This document shows positions 16,187-24,257 of a DNA stretch of 64,000 nucleotides, one piece after another (position 1 is the first letter of the stretch; every line of letters begins with the position of its first letter). The position numbers and the translations under genes were made by a program. Under the pieces are notes generated by a model. It was given only the letters and a program-made list of their open reading frames with translations, was not told the origin of the DNA and searched no databases. Location: contig NZ_JAIUZI010000001.1 of assembly GCF_020171285.1 (NCBI RefSeq), positions 682,001 to 746,000 on the forward strand, given 5' to 3'. Origin of the DNA: Seohaeicola saemankumensis (GTDB taxonomy: Bacteria > Pseudomonadota > Alphaproteobacteria > Rhodobacterales > Rhodobacteraceae).

Positions 16187-17062
16187 GTGCCCCCCGCATC
16201 CAAGCTCGTCAAACAAATGATTCAGGAGCAGATGGAGGATCTGACCAGATCCGAACGGCAATTGGCCAGTGTTCTGATGCAGGACTATCCGATGGTCGGA
16301 CTGCAATCGATCACCAAGCTGGCGGCGGCGGCGGCAGTATCCACGCCCACTGTGATCCGTATGGCGCGCAAGCTGGGGTTCGACGGCTTTCCCGACCTGC
16401 AGGATGCTCTGCGCGAGGAAGTGGCGGCCCAGATCAAGAAACCGATGTCCAAGCGCGAGGCGTGGAAGGCGGCCGCGGCCTCTGCCGAACATCCGCTGAC
16501 GCGGTTCGCGGATGTTGTCTTTGACAATCTGCGCCACACGCTGGACCGGATCGACACCACGATATTCGACAGGGTGTCGCGGCTGCTGGCCGACTCGGGG
16601 CGGCATGTCTACGTGGTCGGCGGGCGGATCACCCGGTCGAATGCTGACTATCTTTTCAATCACTTACAGATCATTCGGCCGAATGTGACCCAGTTGGGCA
16701 ACTCGGCCAACGTCTGGCCGCAATACCTGCTGGACATGGACGAAACAGCGGTTCTGGTGATCTTCGATATCCGCCGCTACGAGGCGCATCTGGAAAAGCT
16801 TGCCGAACTGGCCAGTGCGCGCGGCGCCAAGGTCGTGCTGTTCACAGACCAGTGGGGGTCGCCGATCGGGCGGGTGGCCGACTACACCTTCAACGGTCTC
16901 GTCGAGGCGCCGTCGAGTTGGGATTCGACGATATCGATCATGCTGATCGTGGAGGCGCTGATCGCCGAGGTTCAGACCGCGAACTGGGACAAGAGCAAGG
17001 AACGGATCGAGGATCTCGAGGCAATGTTCAACACCACCCGGCTGTTTCGTTCCCAGAACTGA
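16187..17062 (+). CDS. RpiR/MurR family transcriptional regulator
   Basis: 291-residue regulator. The N-terminal RpiR helix-turn-helix domain covers about residues 12-88 ('LTRSERQLASVLMQDYPMV', 'AAAAAVSTPTVIRMARKLGF'), and a C-terminal SIS domain follows (about 130-270, 'RHVYVVGGRITRSNADYLF', 'AVLVIFDIRRYEAHLEKLAELA', 'GAKVVLFTDQWGSPIG'). SIS domains bind phosphosugars or other small effectors. GTG 16187 is chosen for its AAGAGG box 5 nt upstream; in-frame ATG 16103 would place the operator dyad inside the gene. Divergent from the FGase-dctQMP-ligase-ALDH-ADH operon, which it probably controls. Confidence 0.92.
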   Translation: MPPASKLVKQMIQEQMEDLTRSERQLASVLMQDYPMVGLQSITKLAAAAAVSTPTVIRMARKLGFDGFPDLQDALREEVAAQIKKPMSKREAWKAAAASAEHPLTRFADVVFDNLRHTLDRIDTTIFDRVSRLLADSGRHVYVVGGRITRSNADYLFNHLQIIRPNVTQLGNSANVWPQYLLDMDETAVLVIFDIRRYEAHLEKLAELASARGAKVVLFTDQWGSPIGRVADYTFNGLVEAPSSWDSTISIMLIVEALIAEVQTANWDKSKERIEDLEAMFNTTRLFRSQN

Positions 17063-17098
17063 AAATGGTCGATTTGTCGCCGTCCAAGTGAAGCGCAA

Positions 17099-17112
17099 GC
17101 CATTGCAATGGC
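17099..17112. promoter_or_regulatory. 14-bp palindrome upstream of a periplasmic protein gene
   Basis: GCCATTGCAATGGC is a perfect palindrome in the 179-bp gap after the RpiR gene. It is flanked by a direct repeat GCCGTCCAA (17079-17087 and 17125-17133). Possible operator of the gene starting at 17242; no factor can be named. Confidence 0.35.
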
Positions 17113-17241
17113 AGTAGAAATCTTGCCGTCCAATGGGCGGGAACTGGCCGGTGCACGACGATACGAGTCGACCGAAAGCCACAGTTGCCCTATAATATAA
17201 ACGTCGTTTTGAATCGACGGTTTATCAAGGATGGAGGTACT

Positions 17242-17733
17242 ATGTTCAACTTAAAAGCGATCGCGGGTGGAGCGATTATTGCTGCTGTTTCGGCGGTCGG
17301 CGTTTCTGCTCAGACCTTTACGAAATATGGGGAAGCGGGCGGTTGGAACGTTTTCGCCGCGGATGACAAGACCTGCGTGATCGAGACCCGCCGCGACGGG
17401 CTGATCGTTCAGATGGGCGTTCTGGCCAATCAGAACCTTGGCTATATCGGGGCCTTCACCCAGGAGGAAGACGTCGTCCAGGGAAGCACCGGCAACGAAT
17501 TCATCATCGATATCGACGGCCAGCTGTTCTATGGCGAAGAAACCGTGATGAAGGGCAATTCGCAGAACTACTCGGGCGCCTACATCAAAGCCAACAACCC
17601 GAACTTCATTGCTGATGTGGCCAACCTTCAGACGATGAAAGTTATTGACTCAGAACGTATTTTCACGCTGGATCTGACCGGGACCAAAGCCGCGATGGCG
17701 ATGGGCCGTGAGTGTATCGCCGCCCAGAACTGA
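17242..17733 (+). CDS. Small secreted protein of unknown function
   Basis: 163-residue protein with a clear Sec signal peptide ('LKAIAGGAIIAAVSAVGVSAQ', cleavage near residue 22), so the mature ~141-residue product is periplasmic or exported. The rest is soluble, with 'GGWNVFAADDKTCVIETRRDG', one central Cys, and a second Cys near the C-terminus ('GRECIAAQN'), possibly a disulfide. I do not recognise a characterised family; similar small proteins are common in Rhodobacterales. ATG 17242 has GGAGG 5 nt upstream, better than an in-frame ATG 57 nt earlier. Its own terminator follows at 17758. Upstream is a bulged dyad around 17195-17225 and a palindrome at 17099. Confidence 0.8.
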   Translation: MFNLKAIAGGAIIAAVSAVGVSAQTFTKYGEAGGWNVFAADDKTCVIETRRDGLIVQMGVLANQNLGYIGAFTQEEDVVQGSTGNEFIIDIDGQLFYGEETVMKGNSQNYSGAYIKANNPNFIADVANLQTMKVIDSERIFTLDLTGTKAAMAMGRECIAAQN

Positions 17734-17757
17734 GCCTCGCCTGTGCCGAAAATTCGC

Positions 17758-17788
17758 GAAACCGCGCCCCCCGGGCGCGGTTTCTTTG
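17758..17788 (+). terminator. Rho-independent terminator
   Basis: Perfect 12-bp stem GAAACCGCGCCC (17758-17769) / GGGCGCGGTTTC (17773-17784) with loop CCC, followed by TTTG. It lies 25 nt after the stop of the secreted-protein gene. Confidence 0.85.
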
Positions 17789-17909
17789 TCTGGTCCGGGG
17801 CCGGAATGCAGGAATACGAAGAAAATCTGCAAAGGCCGCTTGACGGGGCCGGGACGGGGCCATAATACGTCCCAACGTTCGAAGCAGCGACGCTTCGATC
17901 GGGCAGCGA

Positions 17910-17986
17910 GCGGTTGTAGCTCAGTTGGTTAGAGTACCGGCCTGTCACGCCGGGGGTCGCGGGTTCGAGCCCCGTCAACCGCGCCA
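17910..17986 (+). tRNA. tRNA-Asp (anticodon GTC), copy 1
   Basis: 77 nt including encoded CCA. The acceptor stem GCGGTTG pairs with CAACCGC, discriminator G. The anticodon stem CCGGC/GCCGG encloses loop CTGTCAC with GTC at 17944-17946. The T-arm GCGGG-TTCGAGC-CCCGT is canonical. Base-for-base identical to the copy at 19994-20070; identity ends exactly at the tRNA edges. Confidence 0.98.
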
Positions 17987-18188
17987 CCGCTGTCCTCCCC
18001 AGCCCCCGATGTGGGGCGGGACTTTCCCCTGATTGTGACGTTTTGTACATGCACCGGAACGGGGTTTGTCCGTTTTGTACAAACCATCCGCTCCCCGAAA
18101 TCGGGAAAAAGCGCCCGGTGCGGGCGCGAGGCGCGCAACGCGCGCCGTGTTTATGCTCCGTTTAAATCCCCCGACCGCGCGGACCCGA

Positions 18189-19838
18189 TTATCGCTCACG
18201 AGAGTTGTGCCGCCAGAGCCTCAGCATCTCCTGCGACCGGGCGATCAGATCGGCGGCCCAGATGTGGCCCTGTTCCCCCCAACTTAGCGCGACGGTCAGG
18301 ATTGCATCCTTGTTGGCCACCAGAAATTCCGCCAGTTGGATGGTGTGGGTCTGTCCGATCTGACCGACCAAACCGGCGAAGTAAAAACCGACCCCCTGCA
18401 GCAGCGCGTTCTTGACGAAAGACGACCGGAAAGCGGCAAGCCGTCCCTCGTCGGGAACCTCTGCGACGCGTTCGGCGGTTTCGCGGGCGCGGTCGGTCAT
18501 GGGTGTGTCGCGGGCCAGCGCCCCGGCCACCAGACGTTCGGAATGGGGCACCGTCGCGGGCGGGCGGCGCTGGGCGTATTCGGCATTGCGCGCCTCGAAC
18601 AGATCGACATCCGGGTGGCCCAGCGTCAACGGCGGGCCAAGTCGGGTGGTACGGCGGACGATATCCAGATCTTCGGGCGCGATCCGCTCGGCCTGTGGGC
18701 GGGTATCATTGGACGCCGCGATGTCGGTCAGCGCGGCAATCTCGAGATGGATGTCGAGCAGATCGGCATCGTCAAAGCCACCGGCGCAGGCCCGGTGCAG
18801 CCGCCGCGCCGGGCCGTCAAGTTCGGGGTAGCGGTTGCCGATACGTTTGAGGTCATCCAGCGTGTCGCGCAACCGGTCGAACATCCGCCGCTTGATCGGA
18901 TCGCTTTGGTCGGCCTCTGACAAAGGGCTGTGGACGAGGTCGATCTGCTCGCCCGTCCAGGACACGCGTGGCACCGCATCGGGGGCGGGCGGGTCCGGTG
19001 GTGCGTTGTTTGGGTCGATATCGGGGATATCCCAAGGCAAAGGCGCGGGTGGTTCGGGAAGGGTGCGGAGATAGGCGAGGGTTTTCTGGGTGCGCTCTTC
19101 GTTGTCTCCGATTTCGGATAGTTCCGCTAGCCTTGGGTCCGCACGGGTAGCCGGGGTGCCGCTGTAACTCAGGTCGATGTAAGCATCCGTACTGCTCCGT
19201 GCAAAAGGCAGGTCGCGAAGCGGGCGGAGGTCCAGCACTTTTGAATTCGCTATTTGGAGATTCTGCAAAGTGACGAGTTTTCGCAGCGGCGAAAGATCTG
19301 CGACATCTGATCCGATGAGCGTGAGAATCTGCAGTTTGTCGAGGCCACTAATCGGTGAGAGGTCGCTTGCCGGAGTACGTGAGAGTCCAAGGGTCCGAAG
19401 TCCCAAAATTGTCCGAAGCGGTTCGAGATCTGTTATTTCCGTTCCTTCTAAATCGAGGAACCGCAGCAGGCGGAGGTCTCTAACAGGAGTGAGGTCCATG
19501 ACCCTGGTGTTGGCGACAGTCAGGTGCGCCAGTTTCGACATGCCCTTCAGGGGCTCTAGGTTGTGGGCATTTGAGCCGTTGAGATCAAGAAATTCTAAAG
19601 AAGAAATCCCTTGGAGCGGTCCGAGGTCGAAGATTTTGGTGCCGCTGGCTTTCAACATGCGAAGGGAGTTGAAATCTTTGATCGCAGGCGGAAAGCGGCT
19701 GAGGTGGTGGTACCCGCTTAAGTCGAGCCTCTTCGCCCGGTTGTCACGCGCCTCAAGGATCAATTGTTCAGCATCGCCGTAGTCGATGCGTTGCTGTGAT
19801 TCCAAATACTCAGCGTTTTCCTTTTCCGGACTCATCAC
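18189..19838 (-). CDS. Leucine-rich repeat protein of unknown function
   Basis: About 549 residues. Residues ~35-215 hold about seven 22-23-residue leucine-rich repeats of the 'L-x2-L-x-L-x2-T-x-I-x-D-L-x-P-L' type. Then comes a Pro/Asp-rich linker (~245-290), a helical charged region (~300-450) and a C-terminal hydrophobic-amphipathic part ('NALLQGVGFYFAGLVGQIG', 'AILTVALSWGEQGHIWAADLIARSQEML'). No signal peptide. Start is GTG 19838 or ATG 19835, both served by GGGAG. The gene lies alone between two identical tRNA-Asp genes, on the opposite strand. Three 60-base lines counted by eye give 43% and 50% GC in the LRR part (19561-19680) and 72% in the C-terminal part (18541-18600), so the gene looks mosaic. 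LRRs suggest protein binding; I cannot assign a function. Confidence 0.8.
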   Translation of the reverse strand: MMSPEKENAEYLESQQRIDYGDAEQLILEARDNRAKRLDLSGYHHLSRFPPAIKDFNSLRMLKASGTKIFDLGPLQGISSLEFLDLNGSNAHNLEPLKGMSKLAHLTVANTRVMDLTPVRDLRLLRFLDLEGTEITDLEPLRTILGLRTLGLSRTPASDLSPISGLDKLQILTLIGSDVADLSPLRKLVTLQNLQIANSKVLDLRPLRDLPFARSSTDAYIDLSYSGTPATRADPRLAELSEIGDNEERTQKTLAYLRTLPEPPAPLPWDIPDIDPNNAPPDPPAPDAVPRVSWTGEQIDLVHSPLSEADQSDPIKRRMFDRLRDTLDDLKRIGNRYPELDGPARRLHRACAGGFDDADLLDIHLEIAALTDIAASNDTRPQAERIAPEDLDIVRRTTRLGPPLTLGHPDVDLFEARNAEYAQRRPPATVPHSERLVAGALARDTPMTDRARETAERVAEVPDEGRLAAFRSSFVKNALLQGVGFYFAGLVGQIGQTHTIQLAEFLVANKDAILTVALSWGEQGHIWAADLIARSQEMLRLWRHNSRER

Positions 19839-19993
19839 CCGCGCTCCCGCAATACAACCACAACGTGACCGACGGGTGGGCGGCGATCAAGGGTGTTAGT
19901 TTGGCCGCGCGGCCCCCCGCAGGCGGGCTTGTAAAGAAACCGCGTGATACCCGCTTGACGGGCCTTCGCGCTTGGCCTAATCACCACCCTCAC

Positions 19994-20070
19994 GCGGTTG
20001 TAGCTCAGTTGGTTAGAGTACCGGCCTGTCACGCCGGGGGTCGCGGGTTCGAGCCCCGTCAACCGCGCCA
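19994..20070 (+). tRNA. tRNA-Asp (anticodon GTC), copy 2
   Basis: Identical 77-nt sequence to the copy at 17910-17986, anticodon GTC at 20028-20030, CCA encoded. Same strand and direct orientation, start-to-start distance 2084 bp. A GGGGGC/GCCCCC hairpin (20144-20157) and a copy of the dispersed 3'-end motif follow it. Confidence 0.98.
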
Positions 20071-20177
20071 CTTTCCCCCCTTCCTTTCCGGTCGTTTGTG
20101 GCCGGCCCGACACCGGCCCGGCCTGCGCGGGTCTGTGCCGACAGGGGGCCAGCCCCCTCTTGGCCTGCGGCCAATTC

Positions 20178-20210
20178 ACCCCCGGGATACTTGTGAACAG
20201 AAGAAGCGCG
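20178..20210 (+). repeat. Dispersed 3'-end motif, copy F
   Basis: CCCCCGGGATACTTGTGAACAGAAGAA-type copy downstream of the second tRNA-Asp and oriented with it; the adjacent hydrolase gene is convergent. The subtype with GGGATA...GAACAGAAGAA is shared with copies at 26705 and 56481. Confidence 0.7.
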
Positions 20211-20220
20211 GGGCTGCGTC

Positions 20221-21093
20221 TCAGGCTGCCGTGGCGAGGAAGTCCGTCAGGGCGCGGGCGGTCTCGGCCGGGTGCAGGTCGGGGAAGAAATGGCCGCCGG
20301 GCAGGGCGGCGGCGCGCAGGTCGGACAGGCGGGGCGCCCAGGTGGCGGGCACGTCGTAGGCGCGCGCCATCAGACCATCGGCCCCGTAGAGCACCAGCGC
20401 CGGGCAGGCGAGGGTCTGGCCGAGGTCGGCGGCGTCATCGGCGAAGTCGAGCTCGATCGCGGCGCGGTAGTCGTTGCACATGGCGGCGATGGTGGCGGGG
20501 TCGCGCCAGCTGGCCCGGTATCGGGCAAGCGCATCGGCGTCGAAGTCGGTGATCGCGGCGCCGCCCCAGCTGGTCAGGCAGCGCTCGTAGTAGTGGTCGG
20601 GGTCGGCGGCGATCATGGTTTCGGGGAAGGGCGCGGGCTGGGCGAGAAAGAACCAGTGGTAATAGGCGGTGGCGACCTCCTTGGAGAGATCGTCGAGCAG
20701 CAGGTGGGTGGGGACGATGTCCATCAGCGTGAGGCTGAGCACGGCGCCGGGGGTATCGAGCGCCAGCCGGTGAGCGGTGCGGGCGCCCCGGTCGTGGCCG
20801 ACGAGGTGAAAGCGGTCAAAGCCCAGTGTGCGCAGCAGGGCGCGCTGGTCGTTGGCCATCTCGCGAAAGGTGTAGTTGTGCACCCCGTCCGGTTTGGAGG
20901 AGGCGCCATAGCCGCGCAGGTCGGCGGCGATGACGGTATGGTCGCGGGCCAGATCGGGGAGAATGCGGCGCCACATGGCGCGGGTCTGGGGAAAGCCGTG
21001 CAGCAGCAGAACGGGCGGGCCGTCGCCGGCCCGGTCATAGGGGATGGTCTGGCCGTTGACCTGTGCCGTGTGGCTGGTGACACCGTGGGTCAT
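20221..21093 (-). CDS. Alpha/beta hydrolase, fluoroacetate dehalogenase-like
   Basis: 290-residue alpha/beta hydrolase. The nucleophile motif is 'GHDRGAR' with Asp101, Arg102 and Arg105. Further residues are Asp125, 'YYHWFF' with His146-Trp147, Tyr209 and His268 in 'GGHFF'. These match by kind and nearly constant offset the Rhodopseudomonas fluoroacetate dehalogenase set (Asp110, Arg111, Arg114, Asp134, His155, Trp156, Tyr219, His280): catalytic triad, carboxylate clamp and halide pocket. The family hydrolyses haloacetates to glycolate by an Asp ester intermediate; soluble epoxide hydrolases are related but lack the Arg pair plus His-Trp. Start at ATG 21093; the upstream open frame is not protein-like. 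It stands alone between tRNA-Asp and the M20 peptidase gene. Confidence 0.85.
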   Translation of the reverse strand: MTHGVTSHTAQVNGQTIPYDRAGDGPPVLLLHGFPQTRAMWRRILPDLARDHTVIAADLRGYGASSKPDGVHNYTFREMANDQRALLRTLGFDRFHLVGHDRGARTAHRLALDTPGAVLSLTLMDIVPTHLLLDDLSKEVATAYYHWFFLAQPAPFPETMIAADPDHYYERCLTSWGGAAITDFDADALARYRASWRDPATIAAMCNDYRAAIELDFADDAADLGQTLACPALVLYGADGLMARAYDVPATWAPRLSDLRAAALPGGHFFPDLHPAETARALTDFLATAA

Positions 21094-21208
21094 GGCTGGG
21101 CCTCCATTGGCGGTTCGATGCGACCGCAGCGCGCGGATAAATCCGCGCGCTGCCGGGCCCAACGCCGGGGCGGGCATCTTGGATGCGCGTCCCGGGGGCG
21201 GGAGCGCC

Positions 21209-22579
21209 TCAGCTGAGGGCGGCGAGGATGCGGGCCCAGCTGCGGATGCCCTTGTGGAACGACTCCAGGTCGTATTTCTCGTTTGGCGAGTGGATCTGGT
21301 CGTCGTCCTTGCCAAAGCCGATCAGCATCGGCGGGGTGCCGAGGATTTCGGCAAAATGGCCGGCGATGGGGATCGAGCCGCCGCAGCCGATATAGGCGGC
21401 CTCGTCGGGCCATTCGTCCGACAGCGCCTGGCGGGCCAGTTCGTAGGGCGGGCTGGAGGTGTCGAACATGCCGGCGGGGCCGGCGCCGTGGCCGGAAAAC
21501 TCGACCGCGCAGTCCGGCGGCAGCATGTCCTGCACCATCTGGCGGAAGTTCTCGCGGATTTTCAGCGGGTCCTGGGTGCCGACCAGGCGAAAGCTGATCT
21601 TGGCGCTGGCCTTGGAGGGCAGCACGGTCTTGAAGCCGGCGCCGGTGTAGCCGCCGGTGATGCCGTTGACCTCGCAGGTGGGGCGTGACCAGATCATTTC
21701 CAGCGCGCTGCGGCCCTGTTCGCCGGCCGGTTGCGACAGGCCCACGTCGCCGAGAAAGCGGTCGGGGTCGAAGCCCAGCCCCTGCCATTGGTCGCGCAAC
21801 TCTTGCGAGAGTTCGGGCACGCCGTCGTAGAAGCCGGGGATGGTGATGCGGCCGGTGTCGTCGTGCAGGCTGGCGATGATGCGCGACAGCACGCGGATCG
21901 GGTTGATCGCGGCGCCGCCGTACATGCCCGAGTGCAGGTCCTTGTCCGGGCCGGTGATCGTCAGCTCTTCGCCCAGCAGGCCGCGCAGCATGGTGGTGAT
22001 TGCGGGCACGCGGCTGTCGAAGAGGCCGGTGTCGCAGATCAGCGCGAGGTCGGATTTCAGCTCTGCCGCGTTCTCTTCCATGAAGGGGACCAGCGAGGGG
22101 GAGCCTGATTCTTCCTCGCCTTCGAGGAAAAAGGTCAGGCGGCAGGGAAGGGAGCCATGCACCGCCTTCCACGCCCGGCAGGCTTCGACAAAGGTCATCA
22201 GCTGGCCCTTGTCGTCGCTCGCGCCGCGGGCGCGGATCACGCGACCGCGGGGCGTGTCCTGCAGTTCGGGGTCGAAGGGGTCGCGGTCCCACAGCTCGAG
22301 CGGGTCGACCGGCTGCACGTCGTAGTGACCGTAAAACAGCAGGTGCGGGCCGTCGCCGTCAAGATGCCCCACCACCATCGGGTGGCCGGGCGTGGGGCGT
22401 TTTTCGGTCTTCACGCCAAGGCTTTGCAGGTCGGCGACCAGCCAGTCGGCGGCGCGGTCGCAGTCGGCCTTGTAGGCCGGGTCGGTCGAAATCGACGGGA
22501 TCCGCAGCAGCTCCATCAGGCGGTCGGTCGCCTGTGGCAGGTCGGTGTCGATGCGGGCAAGTACGGCGTCCAGCGACAT
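21209..22579 (-). CDS. M20 family metallopeptidase (dipeptidase)
   Basis: 456-residue di-zinc peptidase of the M20 dipeptidase/carnosinase type. Metal-site motifs in order: 'LLFYGHYDVQP', 'RGASDDKGQ' (bridging Asp), 'FFLEGEEESGS' (catalytic Glu pair), 'ALICDTG' and C-terminal 'HSPNEKYDLESF'. The dimerisation/lid insertion occupies roughly residues 200-370. No signal peptide, so cytosolic use on dipeptides or N-acyl amino acids is expected. ATG 22579 has GGAG 7 nt upstream; the frame stays open further but without family sequence. Divergent from hemA across 328 bp. Confidence 0.93.
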   Translation of the reverse strand: MSLDAVLARIDTDLPQATDRLMELLRIPSISTDPAYKADCDRAADWLVADLQSLGVKTEKRPTPGHPMVVGHLDGDGPHLLFYGHYDVQPVDPLELWDRDPFDPELQDTPRGRVIRARGASDDKGQLMTFVEACRAWKAVHGSLPCRLTFFLEGEEESGSPSLVPFMEENAAELKSDLALICDTGLFDSRVPAITTMLRGLLGEELTITGPDKDLHSGMYGGAAINPIRVLSRIIASLHDDTGRITIPGFYDGVPELSQELRDQWQGLGFDPDRFLGDVGLSQPAGEQGRSALEMIWSRPTCEVNGITGGYTGAGFKTVLPSKASAKISFRLVGTQDPLKIRENFRQMVQDMLPPDCAVEFSGHGAGPAGMFDTSSPPYELARQALSDEWPDEAAYIGCGGSIPIAGHFAEILGTPPMLIGFGKDDDQIHSPNEKYDLESFHKGIRSWARILAALS

Positions 22580-22907
22580 TGGGTTTCTCCGGTATGCGAG
22601 GGGTATTGAAAAAGAGCCTAGCATCGCGTGCGGCAAGGTCCAGAGGGTCTGTGTTTCGCCTATCGGAAACACATGCGCCGCCAAAACGGACACCTGCGGC
22701 GATATTTCCCTGTACGACCTCTGGTCAGCTTGAGAGCACCGGCTTTATTGATGTAAGTCAATGTCGGGGCATCTGCATGGCATGTAGGCAGTTGATTGTT
22801 GGGCGCACAGTCTGTAATCATTCATGATTGCGAATGCGTTCGTAATTGGGGGTGGGCACAGGGGTGCCGCGAATGGCCCGGTGGGCCGGATGAACAAGGA
22901 GAACCGG
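22580..22907. promoter_or_regulatory. hemA upstream region with FNR-type box
   Basis: 328 bp between the divergent M20 peptidase and hemA genes. At 22748-22761 is TTGAT-GTAA-GTCAA, one mismatch from the FNR/FnrL consensus TTGAT-N4-ATCAA, centred about 153 bp before the hemA start. FnrL is known to act on hemA in Rhodobacter. The rest is unremarkable; one in-frame ATG for hemA lies at 22824 but has no ribosome site. Confidence 0.65.
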
Positions 22908-24131
22908 GTGGACTATACCGCGAAACTCGACACGGCACTTGCCCGTCTGCACGAAGAAGGCCGCTACCGGACCTTTATCGACATCGAACGTCAGCGCGGC
23001 CAGTTCCCGCACGCGGTCTGGACCCGGCCAGACGGCACCCAGCAGCCGATCACCGTGTGGTGTGGCAACGACTACCTGGGCATGGGGCAGAACCCCGTCG
23101 TGCTGGAGGCCATGCACGAGGCGGTCGAGGCGACCGGCGCCGGATCGGGCGGCACCCGCAACATTTCGGGCACCACGGTCTATCACAAGCGGCTGGAGGC
23201 CGAGCTGGCCGATCTGCATGGCAAGGAATCGGCGCTGCTGTTCACCAGCGCCTATATCGCCAATGACGCCACGCTGAGCACGCTGCCCAAGCTGTTCCCC
23301 GGCCTGATCATCTATTCCGACGAGCTGAACCATGCCTCGATGATCGAGGGGGTGCGCCGCAACGGCGGGGCCAAGCGGATTTTCCGCCACAACGACGTGG
23401 CGCACCTGCGCGAGTTGCTGGAGGCAGACGACCCGGCGGCGCCCAAGCTGATCGCCTTTGAATCGATCTATTCGATGGATGGCGATTTCGGCCCGATCGA
23501 GGCGATCTGCGATCTGGCCGACGAATTCAACGCGCTGACCTATATCGACGAGGTTCATGCGGTGGGCATGTACGGCCCGCGCGGGGCGGGGGTCGCGGAA
23601 CGCGACCGGCTGATGCACCGCCTGGACATCATCAACGGCACGCTGGCCAAGGCCTATGGCGTGATGGGCGGCTATATCGCGGCAAGCGCCAAGATGTGCG
23701 ACGCGATCCGGTCCTATGCGCCGGGGTTCATCTTTACCACCTCGCTGCCGCCGGCGGTGGCGGCGGGCGCGGCAGCGTCGGTTGCCTGGCTCAAGCGGCA
23801 TCCCGAGCTGCGCGAGAAGCATCAGGAGCAGGCCAAGATCCTGAAAACCCGGCTCAAGGGCATGGGGCTGCCGATCATTGATCATGGCAGCCATATCGTG
23901 CCGGTCATCGTCGGCAACCCGGTGCACACCAAGAAGCTGAGCGACATGCTGCTGGCCGATCACGGCATCTATGTGCAGCCGATCAACTTTCCCACCGTGC
24001 CGCGCGGCACCGAGCGGTTGCGGTTCACCCCGTCGCCGGTTCACGGGCCGGACGAGATGAACAAGCTGGTTCAGGCGATGGACGAACTTTGGTCGCACTG
24101 TGCGCTGAATCGCGCCGAACTTGCCGGATAG
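22908..24131 (+). CDS. hemA: 5-aminolevulinate synthase
   Basis: 407-residue PLP enzyme making 5-aminolevulinate from glycine and succinyl-CoA, the first step of tetrapyrrole synthesis by the Shemin pathway. Start is GTG 22908, with AAGGAG 6 nt upstream and the standard N-terminus 'DYTAKLD'; this places the PLP lysine at residue 248 ('[12 protein letters not shown]'), the same number as in Rhodobacter capsulatus. Other landmarks: '[13 protein letters not shown]', '[12 protein letters not shown]'. This class of enzyme is diagnostic of alphaproteobacteria. An FNR-type box upstream suggests oxygen control. rodZ follows after 126 bp. Confidence 0.97.
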   Translation: MDYTAKLDTALARLHEEGRYRTFIDIERQRGQFPHAVWTRPDGTQQPITVWCGNDYLGMGQNPVVLEAMHEAVEATGAGSGGTRNISGTTVYHKRLEAELADLHGKESALLFTSAYIANDATLSTLPKLFPGLIIYSDELNHASMIEGVRRNGGAKRIFRHNDVAHLRELLEADDPAAPKLIAFESIYSMDGDFGPIEAICDLADEFNALTYIDEVHAVGMYGPRGAGVAERDRLMHRLDIINGTLAKAYGVMGGYIAASAKMCDAIRSYAPGFIFTTSLPPAVAAGAAASVAWLKRHPELREKHQEQAKILKTRLKGMGLPIIDHGSHIVPVIVGNPVHTKKLSDMLLADHGIYVQPINFPTVPRGTERLRFTPSPVHGPDEMNKLVQAMDELWSHCALNRAELAG

Positions 24132-24257
24132 CCCGCCAAAACTGTGCAAATGTCTTGCGCTGTGATAGCATAGCCGTAACAAAACACCCGGACGAATCGA
24201 TGGGACAGCGTCCGGCCACGGCAGTGAATGCACGGCAGGCAGTACGGGACAGCAGGC

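Noticed and set aside
17910-20070. Complete integrative element with tRNA-Asp attachment sites
   Set aside because: The direct repeats are whole functional tRNA genes and no integrase, recombinase or excisionase lies between them; I keep only the weaker idea of a cargo slot.
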